Assembly: GCA_963791995.1 (NCBI GenBank)
Contig: CAWBUQ010000001.1
Location: forward strand, 620,001-684,000
From: Bog-473 sp963791995
GTDB lineage: Bacteria; Actinomycetota; Acidimicrobiia; Acidimicrobiales; RAAP-2
DNA: 64,000 nucleotides
Direction of reading: 5' to 3'
The translations under genes and the position numbers were made by a program. This document shows, one piece after another, positions 28,973 through 37,968 of this stretch. The stretch's first letter is position 1. Every line of letters starts with the position of its first letter. Below the pieces are notes generated by a model. That model was not told where the DNA came from. It saw nothing but the letters and a program-made list of their open reading frames with translations, and searched no databases.

Positions 28973-30009
28973 GCGCGTGCACCCATGGCAGCCAGGGTAG
29001 CGACCACGTCGGAGACGGCCACACCACGGACGGTCTCGACGCCTCTCGGCCCGTCGAGCACGAAGGTCAAGTCCTGCTGTGCCTTCTTGTCGCGACCCAT
29101 GAAAGTGACCAGCTCCTCGGCGTCTGCGCCCGCGGGCAGGTCGGTCGAAAGATCGAAACTGCCGATCACGGCGCGATGCTCCTCGACGCGCCCGTCGTCG
29201 ATGCGTCCGAGGCGCCGCGCCAGCAGTGCCGCAAAGAGCAATCCGATGGCCACCGCTTCGCCGTGACGCAGGTCCCAGTCCGTGTGATCGGCCAGGGACG
29301 CGCCCTCGAGCGCGTGGCCGAGCGTGTGCCCGTAATTGAGCACCATGCGGCGGCCACCCTCACGCTCGTCCTCCGAGACCACCGCCGCCTTGATGCCGGC
29401 ACAACGCGCCACCTGCTCTTCGATCGGCTGGTCCGCCCGCGGCGCGTCGCCCAAGAACGCATACTTCGCGATCTCGCCGCGGCCACAGGACCATTCGCGA
29501 GGGGGCAGCGAGGAGAGCGTCTCGGTGTCGCACAGCACGGCGTTGGGCTGCCAGAAGGCCCCGACGAGGTTCTTCCCTTCGGGCAGGTTCACGCCCGTCT
29601 TGCCGCCGATGGCGGCGTCGACCTGGGCCAGCAGCGAGGTGGCGACGTTCACGTACGCCGTCCCGCGGTGGTACGTCGCGGCGGCGAACCCGGCGACATC
29701 GGTGACGATGCCGCCGCCCACCGCGACCACCGCATCGGCGCGCGAGAGGCCGGCTCGCGCGCAGCGCCGGGCCAACTCCCCCACCGTGGCCAGCGTCTTG
29801 GCATCCTCACCGTCGGGGATGATGCACACCTGCGTCGGAACGCCGGGATCGAGTCCTTCGATCCACCCGGCATCGAGGATCGACTGCTGCGTGACGATGA
29901 CGGCGGACTTCGCGGCCGGTGGCAAGAACCGCGCCACCTCGTGGCGCACGCCGGGGCCGACGAGGATCGGGTAACTGCGATCGGCCAGGTCGACGGAGAG
30001 GGCGTGCAC
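28969..30009 (-). CDS. aroB: 3-dehydroquinate synthase
   Basis: AroB makes 3-dehydroquinate from DAHP using NAD and a metal. The 346-residue protein has AVGGGIVTDVAGFAAATYHRG, the NAD-binding and metal region, SLLAQVDAAIGGKTGVNLPEGKNLVGAFWQP, and YGHTLGHALEG with metal His. The GTG at 30009 is nine bases after the repaired aroK stop (30018-30020). An apparent aroK-aroB fusion in the raw sequence comes from the aroK frameshift. Confidence 0.95.
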   Translation of the reverse strand: MHALSVDLADRSYPILVGPGVRHEVARFLPPAAKSAVIVTQQSILDAGWIEGLDPGVPTQVCIIPDGEDAKTLATVGELARRCARAGLSRADAVVAVGGGIVTDVAGFAAATYHRGTAYVNVATSLLAQVDAAIGGKTGVNLPEGKNLVGAFWQPNAVLCDTETLSSLPPREWSCGRGEIAKYAFLGDAPRADQPIEEQVARCAGIKAAVVSEDEREGGRRMVLNYGHTLGHALEGASLADHTDWDLRHGEAVAIGLLFAALLARRLGRIDDGRVEEHRAVIGSFDLSTDLPAGADAEELVTFMGRDKKAQQDLTFVLDGPRGVETVRGVAVSDVVATLAAMGARA

Positions 30010-30017
30010 GGTTCCGC

Positions 30018-30588
30018 TCAGTCCGCTTTGCCCGGGCGCCCGAGATCCTCGTGCACGGCGGCCTCGAGAGCGGGGTCGTCGACTGCGACCGCGGCGAGGA
30101 TGCGGTCGGCCACCTCGCCGCGGCTCGAGCTCGTCGACGTCGATGACGATGTCCGCCACTTCGGCGTACAACGGCGCCCGCACTTCGTTCAGGCGCACCA
30201 GTGCGTCAGCCGGGTCGTCATCGAGCAGCGGCCTTCCGGTGCCGTCGCCCACCCGTCCGGCCAAGGTCTCGGGCCGAGCCCGCAACCACGCCACGGTGCC
30301 GCTCGCCGCGATGCGACCCCTGGTCTCGGGATTCAAGACCGCGCCACCGGCGACCGAGACGATGGAAGGCGACGGATCGGCACAGGCCGCCGACAGCACC
30401 GCCGCCTCGGCGCGGCGAAAGGCCGCCTCGCCGTCGCGGGCGAAGAGTTCGGGAACCGTCAAGCCCGTCTCGGCCTCGACGTCGGCGTCCGAGTCGCGGT
30501 AGTGCCACCCGAGGCGCTCCGCCAAGAGCCGCCCCGTGGTCGTCTTGCCCGCGCCCATCATCCCGACGAGCAGGATGCGCGGCGTCAT
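30018..30588 (-). CDS. aroK: shikimate kinase, one frameshift
   Basis: AroK phosphorylates shikimate. It starts ILLVGMMGAGKTTTGRLLAERL (Walker A), then HYRDSDADVEAETG (shikimate Asp), FRRAEAAVL, VSVAGGAVL and the lid GDGTGRPLLDDD. After VIDVDELE the frame breaks near 30121 by one extra base; the next frame reads GEVADRILAAVAVDDPALEAAVHEDL and stops at 30018, giving a normal length of about 189 residues. The ATG overlaps the aroC stop by four bases. Confidence 0.9.
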
Positions 30589-31802
30589 CCCGCCGCGCTG
30601 CCCGGTCCTGCACTCGAACCGGGACTGCCGACTGCGGACGACGGCGTCGAGCCGAGCGATGCCACGAAACCGTCGCGGTTGCGCACCACTTCGGCCAGCG
30701 AATCACCGCCGAACTTGCGCATCGCCTCGTTAGCCAGGACGAGCGCCGTCATCGATTCGGCCACGACGCCCATGGCGGGGACCGCGGTCACGTCGGTGCG
30801 TTCGCGGAAGCTGACGGTCGACTCCTTCGTCACGACGTCGACCGTCTGGAGGACCGGGCGGTTCAAGGTGGCCAGCGGTTTCATGGCGACGCGGGCCGTC
30901 ACCACGGCGCCGTTGGAGATGCCACCCTCGATCCCTCCGGCCCGCTGTGTCGGGCGCACGTACCCCTGCTCCTCGTCGTAGACGATGGCATCGTGTGCCT
31001 CGGAGCCGCGCCGCGCCGCGTTGTCCCATCCCTCACCGATCTCCACCGCCTTGACGGCTTGGATCGACATGAGCGCCTGGGCCAGGTTGGCGTCGAGCTT
31101 GCGGTCCCAATGGACGTGTGAGCCGAGGCCCACCGGTACGCCGTAGGCGAGCACCTCGGCCACGCCGCCGAGCGAGTCGCCCTCCTTCGCCGCGGCCTTG
31201 ACCGCCGCGATCATCGCCTCCTCCACCGCCGGGTCGAAGCAGCGCACGGCGCTCGCATCCACCTGCTCGAGGTCCGCCGGGCCGGGGCGGGGGCTGTCGG
31301 GTCCGGCGACGGCGTCGCCGAGGGCGACGATGTGGCTGATCACCGAGATGCCCAGCTGGGTCAGGAGCAGCTTGGCCAGGGTCCCTGCCGCCACCCGGGC
31401 GGCGGTCTCGCGAGCTGACGCCCGCTCCAGCACGTCTCGCGCGTCCTCGAAGCCGTACTTGAGCATGCCCGGCAAGTCGGCGTGGCCGGGCCGGGGCTGG
31501 GTCAGGACCTTGGACGGCGCGCCCGGCTCGGGCGACATCTCCTCGGTCCACTTGGGCCATTCGGTGTTGGCGATCTCGACGGCGACCGGCGAACCGAGGG
31601 TGCGGCCGTGGCGGATTCCGCCCAGCAGGGTGATCTCGTCGGCCTCGAAGCGCATGCGCGGTCCGCGGCCGTAGCCCAGTCGGCGCCGGGCCAGCTCATC
31701 GCCGACATCCGATGCCTCGACCGGCAGGCCGGCCGGCAGACCCTCCACGATCACGACGAGGGCCCGACCGTGTGACTCCCCAGCGGTCAGAAAGCGCAGC
31801 AC
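30585..31802 (-). CDS. aroC: chorismate synthase
   Basis: AroC converts EPSP to chorismate with reduced FMN. The 405-residue sequence has all three signatures: GESHGRALVVIVEGLPAG, GRGPRMRFEADE and the late RPTQRAGGIEGGISNG block, with VPAMGVVAESMTALVLA near the end. The last 20 residues are Ser/Gly/Pro-rich and not conserved. It overlaps the end of the NfuA-like gene by 16 bases and leads aroC-aroK-aroB-aroQ. Confidence 0.97.
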   Translation of the reverse strand: MLRFLTAGESHGRALVVIVEGLPAGLPVEASDVGDELARRRLGYGRGPRMRFEADEITLLGGIRHGRTLGSPVAVEIANTEWPKWTEEMSPEPGAPSKVLTQPRPGHADLPGMLKYGFEDARDVLERASARETAARVAAGTLAKLLLTQLGISVISHIVALGDAVAGPDSPRPGPADLEQVDASAVRCFDPAVEEAMIAAVKAAAKEGDSLGGVAEVLAYGVPVGLGSHVHWDRKLDANLAQALMSIQAVKAVEIGEGWDNAARRGSEAHDAIVYDEEQGYVRPTQRAGGIEGGISNGAVVTARVAMKPLATLNRPVLQTVDVVTKESTVSFRERTDVTAVPAMGVVAESMTALVLANEAMRKFGGDSLAEVVRNRDGFVASLGSTPSSAVGSPGSSAGPGSAAG

Positions 31803-32533
31803 ACAGCCACGCTACCGGACGGCCAACGGCCCAATCGGGCGAGGCGGCCCGCTGCGAGGGTGCGACGCAGCTCTAGGTAGTAGAAGGGGTTGTCGCCGCT
31901 GCCGTGGTCGGTGACGTCGAGCACCCGGGTCAGCTCGGGCACCTCTTCGAGCAATGTCGTCTCGATCCCCTGGCGCAGTGTCATCTGCGACATGGCGCAA
32001 CCCTGGCAGCCGCCCGACAGCCGCAGATACGCGGTGCCGTCCTCTTCGTTCAAGGCCACGAGGTCGGCCCGCCCGCCGTGGCTGGCGATGGACGGGTTGA
32101 CCGCCTGCTCCAGCACGGCCACGACCCGCTGGGCCAGCAGCCCGGTGATGCCGGCGGCCAACACCTCGGGCGGGACGCCGGGCGACGCCTCTTCGGGTGT
32201 GGGCGTGTTGGGATTGACCAGGACAAGGCCGCCCCCACCGTCTTCTGACCACTCGAGGCGGGCACCACGCAGACGCTCCACGCTGGCGGCGGGGACGACG
32301 ACGTCGAGCTCGTCTTGTGCATGTCGGACGTCGCCCTCGTCGGCGTCGGAGACCGCTTGGAAATACAGGTCGTAGACGAATGCGCCGGCCTGCACGCCGC
32401 GCACCTCGAGCCACAGGGCCAGGCTGCTCGGGTCGGGCTCGTTCCCGATGGCCTCCTTGACGACGTTGTAGGCCTCGGGCGTGAGGCTGATGACAGGAGT
32501 GGTGACCTGGAGGTCTTCGGTGCTTGTTGCCAT
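31787..32533 (-). CDS. NfuA-like Fe-S biogenesis protein
   Basis: A 248-residue protein with two parts. Residues 15-110 form a degenerate A-type (IscA/ErpA-like) domain without its usual cysteines. Residues 125-205 form a NifU C-terminal domain with ASHGGRADLVALNE and the cluster-binding CxxC in LSGGCQGCAMSQMTL. This layout equals NfuA, which carries and delivers 4Fe-4S clusters. The final 30 residues overlap aroC and may be non-conserved. A TACACT seven bases before the ATG indicates leaderless transcription. Confidence 0.85.
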   Translation of the reverse strand: MATSTEDLQVTTPVISLTPEAYNVVKEAIGNEPDPSSLALWLEVRGVQAGAFVYDLYFQAVSDADEGDVRHAQDELDVVVPAASVERLRGARLEWSEDGGGGLVLVNPNTPTPEEASPGVPPEVLAAGITGLLAQRVVAVLEQAVNPSIASHGGRADLVALNEEDGTAYLRLSGGCQGCAMSQMTLRQGIETTLLEEVPELTRVLDVTDHGSGDNPFYYLELRRTLAAGRLARLGRWPSGSVAVCCAF

Positions 32534-32540
32534 GGCGACC

Positions 32541-32546
32541 AGTGTA
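32541..32546 (-). promoter_or_regulatory. -10 element of the leaderless NfuA-like gene
   Basis: TACACT on the minus strand ends seven bases before the ATG of the NfuA-like gene, with no Shine-Dalgarno sequence between. It stands back to back with the -10 at 32653-32658, so the 132-base gap is a divergent promoter region. Confidence 0.55.
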
Positions 32547-32652
32547 CGGCTCCGAGCACGCCCAGCCGATCAGCTCGACGAATTGCCCGCCCATCGGCCC
32601 GGCTCGGGCGCCGGGGCGCCCCGAGAGCACCGAGCACGCGCCGAACGCCATG

Positions 32653-32658
32653 TATCGT
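32653..32658 (+). promoter_or_regulatory. -10 element of the leaderless Cys-rich gene
   Basis: TATCGT on the plus strand ends seven bases before GTG 32666, the preferred start of the Cys-rich protein. The ATG just upstream (32650-32652) is in another frame and lies before the hexamer. Confidence 0.5.
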
Positions 32659-32665
32659 CCACGCC

Positions 32666-33431
32666 GTGGTGCAGACACCGACGGACTCACACGAATGGAT
32701 CAGCTTCGAGGACGAGGAGGAGGAGCGGACCTGGCAGTTCGACGTCACCTTCCTGACCAGCAACTGGACCTGCATCTTCGGGAACGGGTGCCAGGGGGTC
32801 TTGACCGGGCCCGCACCTGAGCTCGTCCAGGGCTGCTGCAGCTACGGCGCCCACCTGGTCGACAAGAAGGACGCCCGCCGCGTCGAGAAGGCGGCAGCCA
32901 CCCTCACCCCAGAGGAGTGGCAGTACCACGGCACCAAGAAGAACGTGATCCACGTCAACAAGCACGGCGAGACGGTCACCCGGGTCGTCGACGACGCGTG
33001 CATCTTCTTGAACCGGCCCGGCTTCCCGGCCGGCGCGGGGTGCGCCTTTCACATCGCGGCGGCCAACCGGGGCGTCGATCACCTCACGTTGAAGCCGGAG
33101 GTCTGCTGGCAGCTTCCGCTGCGGCGCGAGGACCAGGTCGACGACGAAGACGGGCACGTGACGTCGGTCATCCGGCAATGGGACCGCCGGCACTGGGGCA
33201 AAGGCGGCCGACGAGTTCCACTGGTGGTGCACGGAGGCACCCGACGCCTTCGTCGGATCGAAGCCCGTGTACGAGGAGATGCAGTCCGAGCTCACCAAGA
33301 TGGTCGGTCGAAAGGTCTACGACCGCTTCGTCGCTCTCGTGCGCGAGCGCGACGCGATGCGCACCAAGGGAGTCGCGCTGCCGCATCCCGCCGTGCGCAC
33401 CCGCACCACGGCGGGCACCGAAGCTGGTTAG
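32666..33431 (+). CDS. conserved Cys-rich actinobacterial protein of unknown function, one frameshift
   Basis: I recognise the type (a conserved actinobacterial hypothetical) but not a function. Residues read SFEDEEEERTWQFDVTFLTS, then a series of Cys/His elements: CIFGNGCQGVL, GCCSYGAHL, ACIFLNRPGF, GCAFHIAA, EVCWQLPLR and, after the indel, FHWWCTEAPDAFVG. Eight cysteines in such motifs suggest a metal or Fe-S centre, similar in style to YkgJ-type clusters. One extra C near 33208 breaks the frame; the remainder ends TAGTEAG at 33431. It is divergent from the NfuA-like gene, which fits an Fe-S link but does not prove it. Confidence 0.7.
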
Positions 33432-33467
33432 GGCCGGGGGCGTCGGCGGGACGCCCGTTCCGATCAG

Positions 33468-33680
33468 TCAGTCGTTCAGCGGATCGTCGTCGTCGGCGTG
33501 CGACGTGGACGTCGGCACGGAACCGAGGATGCGGTCGTACTGATCCTCCTCGGCACGGCACCACGACGCGTGCACGTCGTCGGGTTCAGCCCCACATTCG
33601 ACGCACCGCCCTGTCGACTCGTTCGAAGACCGCTTCAGGCTGCGCGCTTCCTCGAAGCGCCGATGGCGTCCTTTTTTCAC
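33468..33680 (-). CDS. small zinc-ribbon-like protein
   Basis: A 70-residue protein that begins MKKGRHRRFEEARSLKRSS, highly basic, then carries GRCVECGAEPDDVHASWCRAEED, a CxxC followed by a third Cys that could bind zinc, and an acidic tail DDDDPLND. The GTG start has a perfect AAGGAG six bases upstream, which makes real translation likely. Function unknown. It converges with the Cys-rich gene, 36 bases apart. Confidence 0.65.
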   Translation of the reverse strand: MKKGRHRRFEEARSLKRSSNESTGRCVECGAEPDDVHASWCRAEEDQYDRILGSVPTSTSHADDDDPLND

Positions 33681-33917
33681 GAGAACTCCTTGTCACACCC
33701 GGTCCGCATCTTCGCGTCCCGGCCCCCTACGGCCAGGCCGTACGGACCATGTCGACCGCTTGCCCAGTGTAGTGGCTCGCACCGACGCGCCCGCCGTGGC
33801 CCAGGTCAGACCAAGATTACCGCGCGGCCTTCGAACTCCTCCCACGGTCCCGGCGGGCCCGACCCCAGAGGCCCGGCGCATGCCGAGACGGGTCGTCGGC
33901 AGCGCCGGAGCACCCTC

Positions 33918-33923
33918 TACGCT
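33918..33923 (+). promoter_or_regulatory. -10 element of a leaderless small gene
   Basis: TACGCT ends seven bases before GTG 33931. The same TACGCT hexamer precedes menH (8 bases) and menE (7 bases). Confidence 0.5.
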
Positions 33924-33930
33924 GGCCGTC

Positions 33931-34176
33931 GTGACGACCTTCGACCCCGACGAGATGGTGGCGCGCTTCCGGCAGCGGGCCCAAGCGGTCAAAGAACGCG
34001 GGATGCCGCCGATCGAGGGTCCCGAGCGCCAGCGCTTCCGCGAGCAGGCGCAGCGTGACTTCACCGACTTCGCCATGATCGGCGACGCCCACGCCGAGCT
34101 CGTGGACGGGATCCTGACGCTGCGCATCGACCTGCGTCCGCCCGATGCCCGTGACGACACGGGCGCACCGGGCTGA
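33931..34176 (+). CDS. small conserved-looking hypothetical protein
   Basis: An 81-residue soluble protein beginning TTFDPDEMVARFRQRAQAVKERG, with a helical, charged first half and a C-terminal strand-like segment DFAMIGDAHAELVDGILTLRIDLR. No known motif. A longer frame back to 33760 exists, but its first 57 codons read as Pro/Arg-rich antisense-like sequence, and the TACGCT box seven bases before GTG 33931 supports the short form. Function unknown; it converges with the flavin reductase gene. Confidence 0.55.
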   Translation: MTTFDPDEMVARFRQRAQAVKERGMPPIEGPERQRFREQAQRDFTDFAMIGDAHAELVDGILTLRIDLRPPDARDDTGAPG

Positions 34177-34219
34177 GAACCCGCCGGCGCCTGGCATCGG
34201 TCCCCGGCGGCGATCGCGG

Positions 34220-34751
34220 TCACCCTCCGTAGTGCATCCGGGTGTCCTCCATGCGAAGGACATCGGTCGGCTCGCCCCCCACCGCCGTGACCTGCCCGAT
34301 GCACAACGTGTGACTGCCGAGCGGCTCGCTCTGGGTCAGCGTGCAGGCCAGGTAACCGAGCGCCGAGGCGAGGATCGGGACGCGGTTCGGCCCGACCTCG
34401 GTGACGGCCCGGCCGGCCATGGTTGCTCACCGACCCGTCGGGCGAACGCTCGACGTCGGTGACGGGCTTGACGAAGCGGCGAATCACATCGCGTTCATCT
34501 CGGTTGAGCAGCGACACGGTGAAGGCTCCGCTTCCCTCGACGAGGCGCGCCGTGACCGAGTCTCGCTCCAGTGCCACCCCCACCAGTTTCGGTTCCAGGC
34601 ACACTTGGACGACGAGGTTCGCCGTCATCAGGTTGACCTCGTCGTCGTGGCGGCTGCCGATCAGGTAGAGGCCCGTCGGCAGTGCCCACAGCACGCGCCG
34701 GCGGTGGCGGTCGAACTCGTCATCCTCGGCGGCGGGACGGGTCGGCGTCAC
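34220..34751 (-). CDS. flavin reductase domain protein, one frameshift
   Basis: An FMN-binding split-barrel protein of the flavin reductase-like family, which reduces free flavin with NAD(P)H or supplies reduced flavin to monooxygenases. It begins RRRVLWALPTGLYLIGSRHDDEVNLMTANLVVQVCLEPKLVGVAL, a typical FMN-binding start, then FTVSLL and FVKPV. Near 34424 one extra base breaks frame; the rest reads TMAGRAVTEVG, YLACTLTQSEPLGSHTLCIGQVTAV and ends at 34220. About 176 residues in all. The GTG at 34751 overlaps the lipoprotein stop by four bases. Confidence 0.8.
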
Positions 34752-35260
34752 CCGAAGATGCCCCCGACCCCCGAGTTCCCCGAGTTCCCCGACGTCGTGG
34801 TGGTGACCGGAGCCTTTCCGCTGATGGCCCTGATGCGCTGGATCGCCTCCTGGTAGAGCGCGTCCGCCTTGATGCCGTCACGCTCGCTCTCCCCGAGGAT
34901 CGTGGGGTTCGAGGCGCCGCCGTAGCACTCGTTGCCGGCCGTCCCTTCCAGGCCGTAGGCCTGGGTGAGCAGATCGGTCACGGTCGGGTCCGGCGAGGGG
35001 AGGCTGCTGTTGGCCATCTCGGCGTCGTTGATCATCGTGCTGCAGGCCGCGTGCAGCGCGCCGGCACCGTTGGGCGCCACCTTGGCGATCCGCGCGTTGT
35101 CGGCCACGAGGGTGCCGATGTCGGCGCCGAAACCCGTTCCACTGACCCAGACGGACATGCGATGGGCGGGCGATCCCTCCTGATCGGCACCGGCGCAGGC
35201 GGTGAGGCAGAGGGCGGACGAGAGCAGCACGACGAACGCGATGAGAGCTCTGTGCCTCAT
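34748..35260 (-). CDS. secreted lipoprotein of unknown function
   Basis: A 170-residue protein with a signal peptide (MRHRALIAFVVLLSSALCLTAC) whose lipobox is LTAC, Cys at residue 22, so it should be lipid-anchored outside the membrane. The mature part is Ala/Asn-rich with two further cysteines (HAACSTM and NECYGG) that could form a disulfide, and ends in a Thr/Ser/Gly tail. It overlaps tyrS (ATGA) and the flavin reductase (GTGA), suggesting co-transcription, but no functional link is evident. Processing would need LspA. Confidence 0.75.
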   Translation of the reverse strand: MRHRALIAFVVLLSSALCLTACAGADQEGSPAHRMSVWVSGTGFGADIGTLVADNARIAKVAPNGAGALHAACSTMINDAEMANSSLPSPDPTVTDLLTQAYGLEGTAGNECYGGASNPTILGESERDGIKADALYQEAIQRIRAISGKAPVTTTTSGNSGNSGVGGIFG

Positions 35261-36525
35261 GTGGCCTTGACGATGTGGACCTCCCGCCGGCCCTTGCGAA
35301 GCACGAGGTACCGATCGTGCAGCAGGTCGCCAGGGGCGAACGTCCGCCCGGCGTCGCTCTGGCGCACGTTGTTCACGTAGGCCCCGCCCTGGTCGACGGT
35401 CCGCCTGGCCTCGCCCTTGGACTTGGCCAGACCGGTTCGCTCCAGGAGGTCGACCAGGGTCAGCGAACCCAGGACGTCGGCACGCGGGAGGTCGGTGCTC
35501 GGCGCGTCCTGCGTGACCGTCAGCAGCATCTCCTCGCTCAGGCCGGCGATCTCCTCGCCGAAGAGCGCGGCCGATGCCTCCTCGCACTTGGCCACCTCAG
35601 CCTCGCCGTGCACGAGCGACACCACGGAGGTGGCGAGCGCCTTCTGGGCGGCCCGACGCTGAGGGTGCTCCACCGTCTCCGCGTCGAGGCCCAGCGATCG
35701 TGGCGTGGTCGAGGAACGTCAGGAACCGCAGCAGCTCGCCGACCTGCTCGTCGGGCGTGTTGACGAAGAACTGGTACATGGCGTAGGGGCTGGTGCGCGC
35801 GGCGTCGAGCCAGACCGTGCCGCTCTCCGTCTTGCCGTACTTGGTCCCGTCCGCCTTCACGATGAGCGGGGTGGTGAAGCCCCAGACCTCGTCACCACAG
35901 ACCTTGCGGATGTAGTCGACGCCCATGGTGATGTTGCCCCACTGGTCACTTCCCCCGAACTGGAGGTCGCAGCCGTAATCGAGGTGCAGGCGCAAGAAGT
36001 CGTAGGCCTGCAGCAGCATGTAGCTGAACTCGGTGTAGCTGATGCCCTGGTCGGGCCGGTCGAAGCGGGTCTTGACCGACTCCTTGGCCACCATCTGGTT
36101 CACGGTGAAGTACTTGCCGACGTCGCGCAGGTACTCGAGCGTGGAGAGCTTGCTCAGCCAGTCGGCGTTGTTGAGCAGCAGGGCGCGGTCGAGGTCGAGC
36201 AGCTGGCCGAGCTGGGGACGGATGCCCTCGAGGTATCGCTCGATGGTCTCGAGGTCGAGCAGCTGGCGCTCGTCCTGCTTGCCGCCGGGGTCCCCGATCA
36301 TGCCGGTGCCGCCTCCGGCGAGCGAGATCGGCGTGTGGCCCGCGTCCTGGAAACGTCGCAGCGTGCACAGCTGGCAGCAGGTTGCCCACGTGCAGGCTGT
36401 CGGCGCTCGGGTCGAAGCCGGCGTACACCGTCAGCCCGGGCTGATCGAGCCGCGCCGGGCAGCTCGGCGTCGGTCATCTGGTGGATCAGGCCGCGGAAGG
36501 CAAGGTCCTCCGAGAGCGTGGGCAT
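35257..36525 (-). CDS. tyrS: tyrosyl-tRNA synthetase, three frameshifts
   Basis: TyrRS charges tRNA-Tyr. Reading across frames gives a complete protein: MPTLSEDLAFRGLIHQMTDAELP, (shift near 36457) LTVYAGFDPSADSLHVGNLL with the HIGH-like HVGN, (shift near 36374) DAGHTPISLAGGGTGMIGDP, GCDLQFGGSDQWGNI, the KMSKS-like KYGKTESG, (shift near 35691) LDAETVEHPQRRAAQKALA, and a C-terminal S4 domain GLAKSKGEARRTV. Each shift is one extra base. Essential function and intact motifs favour sequencing error over decay. Confidence 0.88.
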
Positions 36526-36585
36526 GCCTCTGACTCTGCCATATGCAGGTAGGTTGACCAGTCGCATGGGCCCAGGCGGCGACCG

Positions 36586-37937
36586 GTGATCGGCGGCGGC
36601 GAGACGCTGCCGCTGCCCATGGAGGGTTCGCTGCCGCCCGACCTGCAGGGAACGCTGATCCGGGTCGGTCCGAGCGGGCCGATCGGTGCCGACGGTGCCG
36701 TGACGGTCCTCGGTCGTGACGGCGGTGACGACGCTGACGGCTCGGCGGGCATCCCGGCGCCCTGCACGCGATGGAGCTGCGCGACGGGCAGGCCGTCTGG
36801 TACCGCACGCACGAATCGGCGGCCGATGCCGGGGTCCTCTGGCACGCGGGCTCGCTCCTCGCCCTGCCCGAATCCGGGCTGCCCTCGCGCTACACCCGGT
36901 TCTTGGAACCACAGGAGTTCGCCGGAGGGCTGACCGTGCCGATCGCCTCCCATGTGCATCGCGTGGCCTCCGACGGGTCGCGCGTCCTCTTCTCGGTCGA
37001 CGACGGCGGGGCGGTGGCAGAACCCGACACGATCTGGCTGCGCCTCGGCGAGTGGGACGCCGGCGGCGGGCTGCGGCGCGCGCAGTCGGTGGAGCTCGAA
37101 CGAGCAACCTGGCAGCACGACATCGGGGTGACGCGAGAACTCGTCGTCTTCGTCGAGTCGCCGACGCACGCGGGTCGCCCGCGACGGGGAGACACCCGTG
37201 CCGTTCGGGTGGGTCCCCGGATCCGACGGCTGGCTCGGGATCGTGCCGCGCGACGGCGACGGCACGTCCGTGCGCTGGTTCCGGCTCGATCCCTGCCTGG
37301 TGACGCACGTGCTCGGGGCCCACGAGGACGACACACCCGGGCACGGCGACGCCGGTGGAGGTGCAGTCGTGCTCTACGTCTGCCGCTACGACGTGCCCGA
37401 GAAGGGCCAGCCCGTGGATCTCTCGGCATCGGTGGTCGGGCCGCGCCGGCATCGGCTTGACGCCATCGCCGGCGGTCTGGCCGTCCTGGAGCGCTGGCGG
37501 GTGTCAGGCGAGACGATGGAGCGCACCCAGGTCGACGACCGCCACCTCGAGTACCCCCGCATCGACGCGCGCTGCGAAGGCGCGCCCTTCCGGTACGGCT
37601 ACGGCGTCGAGATCGCCTGGGATCCGAGCGGCCAAGGCGGCGCGCCGGTCGGCCTCCTCCAGTTCGACCTGGGCGCGCGACGACGTCCGCGGCCTGGGAA
37701 CCCGGTCCGGGGCGCCGGCCGTCCGAGCCCCTGTTCGTCCGCGCCGCGGACGGGCACGCCGACGACGAAGGCTGGCTCTTGACGGTGGTCGACGATGCCG
37801 ACCGCGGCGCCAGCGACCTCTACGTCCTCGATGCGTCCTCGCTCGGGCGGCACCGTCCCGAGGCGGTCGTCCATCTCCCCGCACGGCTGCCCTTCCGGAG
37901 CCACGGTGAGTGGGTGCCCGCCGACCGTTACCGCTGA
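36586..37937 (+). CDS. carotenoid-cleavage oxygenase (RPE65 family), about four frameshifts
   Basis: Reading across frames gives the seven-bladed propeller oxygenase family: LPLPMEGSLPPDLQGTLIRVGPS at the start, then HAMELRDGQAVWYRT, WHAGSLLALPESG, PIASHVHRVASDGSR (a likely iron His), ELVVFVESP, PVPFGWVPGSDGWLG, VVLYVCRYD and a GYGVEIAWD segment. Breaks lie near 36755 (+2 or -1), 37172, 37672 and 37690. Such enzymes split carotenoid double bonds. The start is uncertain: GTG 36586 is in frame, while a TAGGTT at 36550 points to an ATG at 36566 that is out of frame as sequenced. Confidence 0.7.
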
Positions 37938-37968
37938 GCGTCCGCTCGGCCGCCGGCCGGACCCCATC

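Noticed and set aside
28969..30588. Apparent AroK-AroB fusion protein of 539 residues
   Set aside because: The linker is Arg/Gly-rich shadow sequence. One extra base near 30121 explains it: in the next frame AroK ends normally at 30018 and AroB has its own GTG at 30009.
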